NCBI RefSeq assembly: GCF_001183605.1
Contig: NZ_LFXJ01000010.1
Location: 310,001-374,000 of the forward strand
Length of the DNA stretch: 64,000 nucleotides
Reading direction: 5' to 3'
Source: Lysinibacillus xylanilyticus
Lineage (GTDB): Bacteria; Bacillota; Bacilli; Bacillales_A; Planococcaceae
Part shown: piece by piece, positions 13,146 to 20,586 of the stretch
Numbering within the stretch: position 1 is the first letter of the stretch
Layout of the letters: every line of letters starts with the position of its first letter
Notes under the pieces: generated by a model
What the model was told of the DNA's origin: nothing
The model's database searches: none
What the model saw: the letters and a program-made list of their open reading frames with translations, nothing else
Program-made: the position numbers and the translations under genes

Positions 13146-13167
13146 AAAAAGACAGATTTAATCTACA
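13146..13167 (+). terminator. Left arm of a terminator split by the IS element (right arm 14651-14673)
   Basis: AAAAAGACAGATTTAATCTA and the next bases are complementary, with one bulge and one mismatch, to TGTAGAATAAATTCTGTC plus a T tract at 14651-14673. Before insertion these would have formed the terminator of the M13 peptidase gene, with the target in its loop. Confidence 0.65.
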
Positions 13168-13178
13168 AAACGGTCCCG

Positions 13179-13224
13179 CACCCCTAAAGTTAGAGTCAAA
13201 AATCTAACTTTAGGGGTGTTTTTA
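13179..13224 (+). promoter_or_regulatory. Start-masking hairpin at the IS left end
   Basis: The left inverted repeat CACCCCTAAAGTTAGA (13179-13194) is repeated in perfect inverse at 13203-13218, with an 8-base loop and a TTTTT run, 8 bases before the OrfA ATG. The 3' arm contains the only Shine-Dalgarno-like bases (AGGGGTG). RNA entering from outside would fold, terminating or hiding the start. Confidence 0.75.
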
Positions 13225-13225
13225 T

Positions 13226-13789
13226 ATGGCGAAATACAGTGAAGAATTCAAAATAAATGTGGTTAATGAATATATGAAAGGTCCTTTAGGTTATAAATTA
13301 TTAGCGGAAAAACATAACATTCCAACTTATTCGCAAATAAAGCGTTGGGTCTGTGCGTACAAAGAATTTGGAGAAATTGGATTACGTAGAAAAGTAACAA
13401 AACAGGCTTACTCTATTCAATTCAAGCTCGATGTATTACACTTTATGAAACAAACAGGTGCTTCTTATCAAGATACAGCGATTAAATTTAACATGAATAA
13501 TCCAACGTTAATAGCGAACTGGAACAGTAAATTTTTGAAGGAAGGGATAGAAGGCCTGCAAGAAAAAGCGAAGGGACGGCCACCTATGTCTAATAATCCT
13601 AAAAATAAACCTGTCAAACAACCAAATACAATGTCTCGTGAAGAACAACTAGAACGTGAAAATGAGCTTCTCCGATTAGAGATTGCGTACTTAAAAAAGT
13701 TAGAAGCTTTAGAGGCGAACCCGGATGCCTTCCTCGAAAAGCACAAGCAGCGTTGGCGTTCGAACTCAAAGAAGAAGGGTTCCGATTGA
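13226..13789 (+). CDS. IS3-family transposase OrfA
   Basis: 187 residues with two helix-turn-helix units (about 5-50 and 60-105; the second contains YQDTAIKFNMNNPTLIANW) and a leucine-zipper-like helix (about 135-160, ERENELLRLEIAYLKK). It binds the IS ends and, by -1 frameshifting, supplies the N-terminus of the OrfAB transposase. The start ATG sits directly behind a hairpin. The tail after the slippery site is rich in charged residues and specific to OrfA. Confidence 0.92.
   Translation: MAKYSEEFKINVVNEYMKGPLGYKLLAEKHNIPTYSQIKRWVCAYKEFGEIGLRRKVTKQAYSIQFKLDVLHFMKQTGASYQDTAIKFNMNNPTLIANWNSKFLKEGIEGLQEKAKGRPPMSNNPKNKPVKQPNTMSREEQLERENELLRLEIAYLKKLEALEANPDAFLEKHKQRWRSNSKKKGSD
13693..13699 (+). 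other. Programmed -1 frameshift site A AAA AAG
   Basis: In the OrfA frame the codons are TTA AAA AAG, giving the classical A_AAA_AAG heptamer. The -1 frame is open from here into OrfB with no stop (13693-14616), so the fusion transposase can form. Confidence 0.85.
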
Positions 13790-14616
13790 AAGATGTATTG
13801 AGAATCGTTGAAATCCCTGAAGCAACATATCATTACCATGTTCAACAGTTAAAAAATGAAGATCCCAATCAAGAGTGGAAAACGTTGGTTTTAGCGCTAT
13901 TTGATAAGCATGAAGGTAGATATGGTTATCGCCGAATCCATGCGGAATTAAAAGCGCAAGGATACGTCATCAATCACAAAAAAGTACAGCGAATCATGAA
14001 GGAATTGGGTTTAAAGTGTGTGAAATTCGTTCGTAAATCTCGTTATAAATCGTACAAGGGCAAGGTGGGTAAAGTCGCAAATAATCGATTAAACCGCCGT
14101 TTCAATACGACAAACGCTTTACAAAAACTTGTGACAGACGTAACGGAATTCAAGTGTACAGAAGATGAAAAGCTTTATTTAAGTCCAATTATGGATTTCT
14201 ATAATGGAGAAATTATTGGGTTTAGTATGTCCAAACGTCCAACATTAGATTTCGTATTAGAATCGCTACATCAAGTTCTACCAATCATTCAGAACCGAGC
14301 TATATACCGTGCAACGATTCATTCGGATCAAGGCTGGCATTATCAACACAATTCATGGGTAAAAATATTACGACAAAACAAGATTTTTCAAAGCATGTCT
14401 CGCAAAGCGACGTGTGCAGACAATGCGGCGATGGAAAACTTCTTTGGCATACTCAAACAAGAGATGTATTACGGTGAAGTATTAATCTCGTATGAAGAAT
14501 TGAAGAAGAAAATCGAACGGTATATCGACTACTATAACAATGAACGTATTAAACAAAAACTGGCTGGCATGAGTCCAGTAAAATACCGAACTCAAGCCAG
14601 CCAATTAGCTGCATAA
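13753..14616 (+). CDS. IS3-family transposase OrfB (DDE integrase domain)
   Basis: 287 residues from the first possible start, though it is probably made as an OrfAB fusion from the slippery site at 13693. It has an HTH_21 segment (GRYGYRRIHAELKAQG, about 55-70) and an rve integrase core. The catalytic residues are readable as D in VTDVTEFK, D in HSDQGWHYQ and E in MENFFGILKQEMYYG. The end KQKLAGMSPVKYR is typical of the family. No stop or frameshift is seen, so the element may be active. Confidence 0.93.
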   Translation: MAFELKEEGFRLKDVLRIVEIPEATYHYHVQQLKNEDPNQEWKTLVLALFDKHEGRYGYRRIHAELKAQGYVINHKKVQRIMKELGLKCVKFVRKSRYKSYKGKVGKVANNRLNRRFNTTNALQKLVTDVTEFKCTEDEKLYLSPIMDFYNGEIIGFSMSKRPTLDFVLESLHQVLPIIQNRAIYRATIHSDQGWHYQHNSWVKILRQNKIFQSMSRKATCADNAAMENFFGILKQEMYYGEVLISYEELKKKIERYIDYYNNERIKQKLAGMSPVKYRTQASQLAA

Positions 14617-14759
14617 TAAAAACTCTAACTTTAAGGGGTCACTACCAACGTGTAGAATAAATTCTGTCTTTTTTTTCGATATTTCGTGAATCGAAAATGT
14701 AACTATAGCGCCCGATAATTTAAGTGTATTCATTCACAAACTAAGTTGATTTTTCATAA

Positions 14760-15053
14760 TCATATTTTTCTACTATTATATTTTTTAATGATAGTAACTA
14801 AAATCGCAAGAAGAAATACAATAAGACTATTTATTAGTAAATAGTAGGCAAGGTTCAACCCGTAGAATACCGCAAAAGCATCACGAATAATAAATAGTGC
14901 TAATACGCTTCCTAGTCCACCAAATACACCTGCTAGTAGTAATATTATGAAAGCAGCAAAATATAGATCTTTCTTTTTTTGGAAGAATACAAACCCAATA
15001 ACATTTGCAATAACGATAAAAAAGCACATAAGTATTAAGAAATAACTTTCCAT
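14760..15053 (-). CDS. Small three- to four-span membrane protein, unknown
   Basis: 97 residues with hydrophobic segments at about 4-23, 30-60 and 65-88, and a basic C-terminus (KKYNSRK). The ATG is preceded on the minus strand by AGAGGGA at suitable spacing. No family recognised. It lies next to a lipoprotein gene on the same strand in the inserted block. Confidence 0.7.
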   Translation of the reverse strand: MESYFLILMCFFIVIANVIGFVFFQKKKDLYFAAFIILLLAGVFGGLGSVLALFIIRDAFAVFYGLNLAYYLLINSLIVFLLAILVTIIKKYNSRKI

Positions 15054-15168
15054 TTAACTCCCTCTTTTCTAAAAACGGTTTTTCTTAAAGGAATAACTAT
15101 CCCTTTGATTACTTTTCATTTATAAGCACATCTATTTCAGAAGCAAGATGAAGTTTATATTTCTAAAA

Positions 15169-15243
15169 TTATAAAATAATTACACTATCACTTTTTAAGT
15201 AATGTACGCCAACTCTTTGTAAATGTTGAAGCAGTTTATCCAC
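15169..15243 (-). CDS. Possible 24-residue peptide ORF
   Basis: GTG at 15243 reads MDKLLQHLQRVGVHYLKSDS plus four residues before TAA. A strong AAAAGAGGTG lies 7 bases upstream on the minus strand, which is why I list it. It may be a small peptide or the surviving start of a longer decayed gene. Confidence 0.35.
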   Translation of the reverse strand: MDKLLQHLQRVGVHYLKSDSVIIL

Positions 15244-15343
15244 GAATTTTCACCTCTTTTAGTTTATAAAGTTCTTCCCATTCAATCAACTTCGCTCTTC
15301 AACTCATGATTGTAGCAATGCAATTTTTATTATATTACTGGTA

Positions 15344-16060
15344 TTATTTTTTTAGATTTGATAATTCATAGTTAATAACTTCCTTTATCTTATCGTTTCC
15401 AATTGCTCCAAAATGGAATGTATTAGAATCGCTCCAATAAAGCCGCCTAAATGAAACACCATTATTAAGTTCAATATCCAAAAATATACGTGTACCTTCT
15501 AGCTTACCTTCATCAATTAATGATTGTGCATCTTCTAATTTTAAATCATTAAATGCGGCTAGGAACGTATCCTTAGAAGACTGAGAGAATGTGTGAATTC
15601 TCTTTCCATCTTCAGTGCTTTCAAAATAGATATTCTTCACCAACTTATCCATAGGGTAAAGTTCTCCTGCCGTTTTAGCATTTTTATTTGTGTTGGCTAC
15701 ATAAACAGCATCATCTGCAGCAATAATCAAGGAAGTTGGATATCCTTTTATTTCAAAAATGATTGTTCCTTCTTTTAAATATGCCGCATCACCATTTTGC
15801 ATCTTGTGATTACTACATGCACTGCCAGCCATCCTATATGTCACTTTACCTAGTTCTTTACCTTTTTCAATCGTTATAGGAAGATTTTCATTCGCTGGCT
15901 CTAGAAAATGATGCTCATACTTTATATCATTAGTCATCAGCACATCCACCCATTCAATTTCTGCATCAGGACATCCATTAAGAAAAGTGAAGTTACTGCA
16001 AGAAGATAACAACAAAGCAAATACAGAAATAAATATCATACTTTTAAAAACCTTCAACAT
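15344..16060 (-). CDS. Putative lipoprotein of unknown function
   Basis: 238 residues. The signal sequence ends in a lipobox LSSC with the modified Cys at about residue 21, so it should be anchored to the outer face of the membrane. The mature part is mixed alpha/beta-looking, with two further Cys (GC about 29 and AC about 82). I recognise no domain. A GGGGGTGTT site precedes the ATG. It has no evident operon partner. Confidence 0.75.
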   Translation of the reverse strand: MLKVFKSMIFISVFALLLSSCSNFTFLNGCPDAEIEWVDVLMTNDIKYEHHFLEPANENLPITIEKGKELGKVTYRMAGSACSNHKMQNGDAAYLKEGTIIFEIKGYPTSLIIAADDAVYVANTNKNAKTAGELYPMDKLVKNIYFESTEDGKRIHTFSQSSKDTFLAAFNDLKLEDAQSLIDEGKLEGTRIFLDIELNNGVSFRRLYWSDSNTFHFGAIGNDKIKEVINYELSNLKK

Positions 16061-16293
16061 AACACCCCCTAGTTATTAGACGATTATTACAAATTTTGGT
16101 TACTTATATAAAGTGATTATTCAGAGTGATTTATAAAATTGTAATCGACACACCTACAACGTTTAAAATTTATCTGCTGAATTCGATAAAAAATTAAGAA
16201 TAGAAAGCTTTCTTCTAGTTTGTACTACGCAAGAGTGTAGTCGTTTGATACAATGAAATCATAGTATTCAAGAAAGAAACGGCGGGTGTTCGT

Positions 16294-17475
16294 ATGGTTA
16301 GTGATATTTTAATAGAAATAGTAACAGCGATTGGCCGCTTTTTAATCAACCCATTAATGTATATCGCAATTCTATTTGCGGTTTTATTAGGTTATAGTCG
16401 TGTAAGGCAGGAGCGAAAATTTTTTAATAGGCGTATTATTTGGGGTTGGACAGAGCTAATTGGTCAATGGAAATATGGTTGGCTAAATGCCCTCCTCATT
16501 TCACTTATAAGTGTTGGTTTAGGTTTATCAGTACCTAAAGCTTTTTTAATGATTTTAATCGCTATTTCTGCGGTGGCACTAGTATTGTTCTTCATTAATG
16601 CACTTTCACCTATCTATATAATGGGGCTTGCGACGCTAGCAATGTGGTTGATGTACCATTACAATTGGACATTTTCTTGGTGGAAAATCTCATTAGAAGG
16701 TGTAAATTTATTAGATGGTACCATTATAACGATTACAATTTTAGCAGGTCTAAGTGTGATTGCTGAGGGGATGTTAATTCGTCGAGCAGCAATGAAGGTA
16801 ACGACACCACGAGTTGAAAAGACAAAGCGAGGTATGCAGGCAATTGTCTATCGTTCAAGAAATGTATGGGTATTGCCAATTTTCTTTGTAATACCTGGTG
16901 ATATTATTCCTGTAGATTTCCCATACTGGCCGCAATTTACATTAGGAGAGAGTACCTTTTCACTCGTACTATTTCCACTTGTAATAGGCTTTTCAAAGAT
17001 TACTAGAAAAGAATTACCGGCGTTGCAATTGCCTAAAATTGGCCGAGCAGTACTAATACTAGGGCAGTTAATTTTAATAGGTGGACTCGCTGCAGCCTTG
17101 TTGCCATTCATCGGCTTTATCACGTTGGTAATTGGTGCGGCGATTCGTATTGGTATTTCAATCTTTTATGCGCTGCAAGATAAAACGGATAATTATGCAG
17201 TTGCACCAAGTTCAAAGGGTGCTATTATTGCGGCAGTCTTACCGGATTCGCCAGCTGAAAAAATGGGCTTACTGGCAGGGGAATGTATTCGTAAAGTAAA
17301 CGGTCAGGCCATTTTTACTGAAAATGACTTATATGAGGCTTTGCAATTAAATGCTGCACATTGTCGTTTAGAAGTAATTGATCGTAACAATGAAATACGC
17401 TTAACACAGCATGTTATCTATAGCAATGATCATTATCGTATTGGATTATTACTAGCTGAGCAGAGGGATATTTGA
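16294..17475 (+). CDS. minJ: MinJ-like PDZ membrane protein, division-site topology factor
   Basis: 393 residues, with about eight membrane spans followed by a C-terminal PDZ domain (about 295-370, AAVLPDSPAEKMGLLAGECI). B. subtilis MinJ is similar in length and order of parts. It links DivIVA to MinD at the septum and affects swarming. In B. subtilis and relatives it follows ctpB directly; here 12 kb including an rRNA operon lies between. The next gene overlaps its stop (TGATG), as expected for a minJ-csbA unit. The function is inferred from architecture and context. Confidence 0.82.
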   Translation: MVSDILIEIVTAIGRFLINPLMYIAILFAVLLGYSRVRQERKFFNRRIIWGWTELIGQWKYGWLNALLISLISVGLGLSVPKAFLMILIAISAVALVLFFINALSPIYIMGLATLAMWLMYHYNWTFSWWKISLEGVNLLDGTIITITILAGLSVIAEGMLIRRAAMKVTTPRVEKTKRGMQAIVYRSRNVWVLPIFFVIPGDIIPVDFPYWPQFTLGESTFSLVLFPLVIGFSKITRKELPALQLPKIGRAVLILGQLILIGGLAAALLPFIGFITLVIGAAIRIGISIFYALQDKTDNYAVAPSSKGAIIAAVLPDSPAEKMGLLAGECIRKVNGQAIFTENDLYEALQLNAAHCRLEVIDRNNEIRLTQHVIYSNDHYRIGLLLAEQRDI

Positions 17476-17705
17476 TGGATGTTTTCGGGAAAATGATGTT
17501 AGCGTTGTTTTTACCAGCATTACTCGTATTATTGTTTACTAGAATTACGTTTAATCGGTATGTTGCTTTAATATTGGCAATTGCGCTTATTGCGGCATCT
17601 GTTTATGCAGGACATACGTCGCCACCTATTATATTCGTAATCGATGCATTTTCGTTAACAGTAGGCTTTTGGCTAGCAAGTAAAATGAAAAAAAACAAAA
17701 ATTAA
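17475..17705 (+). CDS. csbA: CsbA family membrane protein
   Basis: 76 residues from ATG 17475, the same length as B. subtilis CsbA. The TTG three bases earlier lies too close to the CAGAGGG ribosome site, so the ATG is preferred. It has three hydrophobic segments and the CsbA-like LFTRITFNRYVALIL. CsbA is a sigma-B-controlled membrane protein upstream of uvrBA in B. subtilis. The role is unknown and uvrBA does not follow here. Confidence 0.8.
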   Translation: MDVFGKMMLALFLPALLVLLFTRITFNRYVALILAIALIAASVYAGHTSPPIIFVIDAFSLTVGFWLASKMKKNKN

Positions 17706-17708
17706 TAT

Positions 17709-17760
17709 AAAAGGTCAGTCAAAAGTGATAGCTTTCTCACTTTTAAGACTGACCTTTTTA
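17709..17760. terminator. Bidirectional terminator between csbA and azlD
   Basis: AAAAGGTCAGTC pairs with GACTGACCTTTT, with inner AAAAGTGA/TCACTTTT pairing. It has A and T runs on both sides, so it serves both convergent units. Confidence 0.9.
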
Positions 17761-18084
17761 CATGAAAAATCTTACGGCTGCCATAATGATAACCCCTGCT
17801 ACAACTGTAATAGATAAGCTTTTGGTAACAAGTGCAATCACAAGCGTTGGCACAAATGTAATAAATACAGGCCAATTGAGTGTAACAATTTTTCCGCTTT
17901 CTGTATCCAATAAGTTTTCAATTACAAGAGCACTCAAAATACAAATTGGGATAAAGCTTAACCATTTTAATACAACCTCTGGTAGCTTCACATTTCGGAC
18001 GAATATAAAAGGAATAATACGCGGTAGCCAAGTTACAAGTGCGCAGCCAATGATGAGCCATACCATAGTAGCAGTTGTCGTCAT
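17758..18084 (-). CDS. azlD: AzlD family branched-chain amino acid export subunit
   Basis: 108 residues with four hydrophobic segments. The start region (WLIIGCALVTWLPRIIPF) is typical of AzlD. AzlD is the small partner of AzlC in exporters of branched-chain amino acids or their analogues. It overlaps the end of azlC by four bases (ATGA), so the two are translationally coupled. Assignment is by family pattern and pairing. Confidence 0.88.
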   Translation of the reverse strand: MTTTATMVWLIIGCALVTWLPRIIPFIFVRNVKLPEVVLKWLSFIPICILSALVIENLLDTESGKIVTLNWPVFITFVPTLVIALVTKSLSITVVAGVIIMAAVRFFM

Positions 18085-18812
18085 TTATCTGTCACCACCC
18101 CTATAGTTGCTACAATAACAGTTGAAAGAAGAACAGCCACATGCGAAGGTACAATATAAGAAAGACCATACATAATGACAACCATATAGCCGATTAACAT
18201 AAGATAATGCATTATTTTACTTTTACCTACACTGCTAAGCTGGAGAACAAGAAGTGCCACAAACATAGCAATCAATGCGAAATCTAAGCCCCATTTTTCA
18301 GGAGTTGCTACCCATTGTCCTAAATAAGCACCAGTCACACAAGAAAGTATCCAAAATAGGTAAGCAGTTATATTCAGCCCATCCATCCATTTGCCATATA
18401 ATTTACCGGTTTGCATTTGCTTTGTAACAGCTACACCAAATGTTTCGTCCGTTAATAATGTGCCGAAACCAATATTTCTTAGCATGGAATAGCGTGTGAA
18501 ATGGGGAGCTATTGTTAAACTCATTAATAAATGGCGTAGATTTACGACGAAAATGGTTACAATAATAGCAGAAGCAGGGCTATTTGTTAAAAGAAGTGCA
18601 CAAAAGATAAATTGTGCGGAGCCTGCATAGATGAGTATAGTTAAAAGTGCAATTTCGAGTACAGATAACCCAGAAGCGGAACCTACAACACCGAAAGCGA
18701 GTCCTATGCTAATATAACCGAGTAAAGTGGGGATACAATCTTTAACGCCTTGTAAAAAGCTATCGTCTGGCATGATTGCTGTTTCATTCTGAAAATCTGT
18801 TGTACTTGTCAT
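18081..18812 (-). CDS. azlC: AzlC family branched-chain amino acid exporter
   Basis: 243 residues. After a soluble start comes the hallmark GYISIGLAFGVVGSASGLS, then about six to seven spans including AGSAQFIFCALLL and NLRHLLMSLTIAPHF, which fit the AzlC family. It works with AzlD. A divergent XRE-cupin gene lies 124 bases away and is the likely regulator, taking the place of the Lrp-like AzlB of B. subtilis. The substrate is not determined by sequence. Confidence 0.9.
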   Translation of the reverse strand: MTSTTDFQNETAIMPDDSFLQGVKDCIPTLLGYISIGLAFGVVGSASGLSVLEIALLTILIYAGSAQFIFCALLLTNSPASAIIVTIFVVNLRHLLMSLTIAPHFTRYSMLRNIGFGTLLTDETFGVAVTKQMQTGKLYGKWMDGLNITAYLFWILSCVTGAYLGQWVATPEKWGLDFALIAMFVALLVLQLSSVGKSKIMHYLMLIGYMVVIMYGLSYIVPSHVAVLLSTVIVATIGVVTDK

Positions 18813-18842
18813 AAATAGATCGTCCTTTCTTAAAAATTTCCA

Positions 18843-18896
18843 TGTATACTAATAATGGAATAGTCTGATAGTTAATGATGTTTATTAAAGTATACA
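18843..18896. promoter_or_regulatory. Possible operator pair in the azlC/regulator divergent region
   Basis: TGTATACT at 18843-18850 is repeated in inverse as AGTATACA at 18889-18896, 38 bases apart, in the only spacer between the divergent genes. This is a plausible binding pair for the XRE-cupin protein, seen only as a pattern. Confidence 0.35.
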
Positions 18897-18936
18897 TATG
18901 TCCGATAAAATAAACAATAGAAATTGGTGAATAAAA

Positions 18937-19488
18937 ATGGAGCAAATGAGTCGAAATTTGGCATTTCAATTAAAGAAGATCCGACAACAACGTCATTTAA
19001 GCTTAGACGATGTTGCCAAAGCTACGGGGGTAAGTAAAGCGCAACTTGCTCAAATTGAAAAAGGGGAGGCAAATCCTACAGTATCAACAATTTGGAAAAT
19101 TGCTGCGGGAATGCGCATTTCATTTTCTTCGCTATTACAATCACCAACAGCACACTTCATGAAATATAGTAGTAAGGATGCGCTACATGTAGATGAAGAT
19201 GAGGGTCGATATCGTGTGTACTCCATTATTCCTTATAATCCGGAACGTGGTTGGGAACTATATAAGATAGAAATGGAGCCTGGCGCCTTTAGCAGGAGTG
19301 AGGCCCACACAGAAGGGGTAGAGGAAACGGTAACGGTTATCCAAGGACAAGCCATCATTTCTGCTGGGGAGATGCATGAATTACTAGAAGAAGGGGATAC
19401 ACTAGTATTCTCAGGACATCAGCCACATGAGTATAAAAATACTTCGGAAAAGTTAACGATTTTACATTTAATTTTACAATATAAATAG
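18937..19488 (+). CDS. XRE-cupin transcriptional regulator
   Basis: 183 residues. An N-terminal helix-turn-helix (about 10-65, LDDVAKATGVSKAQLAQIEK) is followed by a C-terminal cupin_2 domain (about 105-180, HTEGVEETVTVIQGQ...GDTLVFSGHQPHEYKN). Proteins of this layout sense a small metabolite in the cupin barrel. It is divergent from azlCD and probably controls it. The first ATG is used, though the ribosome site is weak (TTGGTG). The TVP38 gene follows within about 11 bases. Confidence 0.87.
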   Translation: MEQMSRNLAFQLKKIRQQRHLSLDDVAKATGVSKAQLAQIEKGEANPTVSTIWKIAAGMRISFSSLLQSPTAHFMKYSSKDALHVDEDEGRYRVYSIIPYNPERGWELYKIEMEPGAFSRSEAHTEGVEETVTVIQGQAIISAGEMHELLEEGDTLVFSGHQPHEYKNTSEKLTILHLILQYK

Positions 19489-19499
19489 AGGTGTCGATT

Positions 19500-20129
19500 T
19501 TGAGTGAATGGTTTACTGTAGATAATATTGAGCAAATTGCGGCACAATATCGAACGCTTGGCCCAATCATGGGTTTATTATTACCTTTTATAGAGGCATT
19601 TTTGCCGTTTTTACCTTTGGTCGTGTTCGTTATCGCCAATGCGAGCGCATTTGGCTTATGGTTAGGTTTTTTATTATCATGGATAGGATCTGTAGCGGGT
19701 TCATATGCAGTCTTTTTGCTTGTCCGACATTTTGGCAAGCATCCAAAGCTTCGATTTGTAACAGGCAGTAAAAAAGTAGAGAAGCTAATTAAATGGGTAG
19801 ATATGAATGGTATTAGTCCTGTATTCGTGTTACTTTGTTTTCCTTTTACACCCTCAATCATTGTAAACATTGTAGCGGGGCTATCTCATATTCATAAAAA
19901 GTTTTATCTAGTAGTGTTAATGGCAGGAAAGTTCGTAATGATTTTAGGAATGAGCGTTCTTGGCTATGATTTAAAATCGCTCCTAACAAGCCCTGTAAGA
20001 CTGATTATTGCGGCTGTTGCGATTGTCGTGCTTTGGTGGGTTGGAAAGCTTATAGAGAAACGATTAAACACGCGTGTAGAGAGAGATTTGAAACAAGCGC
20101 GAAAATTGACGAAAAATCACCACCGTTGA
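19500..20129 (+). CDS. TVP38/TMEM64 family membrane protein
   Basis: About 209 residues from TTG 19500. AGAGGTG at 19487-19493 is well placed for it, while the GTG at 19491 lies inside that site. The family core PFIEAFLPFLPLVVFVIAN and the later FPFTPSIIVNIVAGLS are present, with about five to six spans and a basic tail. The family is related to DedA proteins, which have been linked to lipid-carrier transport; the role here is unknown. It is likely co-transcribed with the regulator before it. Confidence 0.85.
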   Translation: MSEWFTVDNIEQIAAQYRTLGPIMGLLLPFIEAFLPFLPLVVFVIANASAFGLWLGFLLSWIGSVAGSYAVFLLVRHFGKHPKLRFVTGSKKVEKLIKWVDMNGISPVFVLLCFPFTPSIIVNIVAGLSHIHKKFYLVVLMAGKFVMILGMSVLGYDLKSLLTSPVRLIIAAVAIVVLWWVGKLIEKRLNTRVERDLKQARKLTKNHHR

Positions 20130-20148
20130 AAGTTGAATATGCACATCT

Positions 20149-20187
20149 TCCCCCTTTTATCATGTAAAATGAGAGAAGGGGTTTTTT
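20149..20187 (+). terminator. Terminator after the TVP38 gene
   Basis: CCCCTTTTATCAT with ATGAGAGAAGGGG (imperfect stem), followed by TTTTTTATC. Confidence 0.7.
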
Positions 20188-20276
20188 ATCTTAATTAATT
20201 AAAGGTAAGGCATTGCTCAAGTAATATGGAGTAGCGCTTAGATAAAATATTAAAATGCACAGTTAGAGCAGCAAAA

Positions 20277-20500
20277 AGCTCGGGGGTACTATCAAAGTGA
20301 TCGGGTCCATGCAAAACCTGATCGGGTCAAAGAGAAAACTGCTCAGGTAGGTCGCAAAGTGATCGGGTCAAAGAGAAACCTGCTCAGGTGGAATCGCAAA
20401 GTGATCAGGTCGAAGAGAAAACTGCTCAGGTGAGGTCATGAAGTGATCAGGTCAATGTAAAACCTGCTCAAGTACAACAGCAAAGTGATCAGACATAAAA
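20277..20500. repeat. 21-bp-period tandem array 3 (about 11 units)
   Basis: TGATC(G/A)GGT and TGCTCAGGT cores start at 20298, 20319, 20340, 20360, 20381, 20402, 20423, 20444, 20465 and 20486; a degenerate unit precedes at 20277. All steps are 21 except one of 20. The two versions alternate along most of the array. It ends about 85 bases before addB. Confidence 0.88.
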
Positions 20501-20586
20501 GATTACCACCAATGTTGAGTAGCAAAGCCCAAGTATCTACGACATACATTTATATATATAGATTATTAACAGGAGGAGAAAAGTAC

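Larger units (their letters stand above)
13178..14641 (+). mobile_element. IS3-family insertion sequence (IS150-like group)
   Basis: About 1.46 kb. The terminal inverted repeats are imperfect: left CACCCCTAAAGTTAGAGT, right (complement) GACCCCTTAAAGTTAGAGT. Two overlapping ORFs in 0 and -1 frames are joined by a slippery A AAA AAG, and OrfB carries a DDE integrase core. All parts appear intact. No clear target duplication is visible at the edges, so the ends are good to a few bases. Confidence 0.9.

Noticed and set aside
13178..14641. Larger transposon or prophage around the IS
   Set aside because: Only one IS with its two ORFs is present; no integrase, phage structural genes or attachment sites nearby.
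20277..20500. CRISPR array
   Set aside because: Units are 21 bases with no unique 30-base spacers, and no cas genes are present.
20485..20586. Longer AddB start upstream of ATG 20587
   Set aside because: The extension runs into array 3 and has no ribosome site; AGGAGGAG fits ATG 20587.
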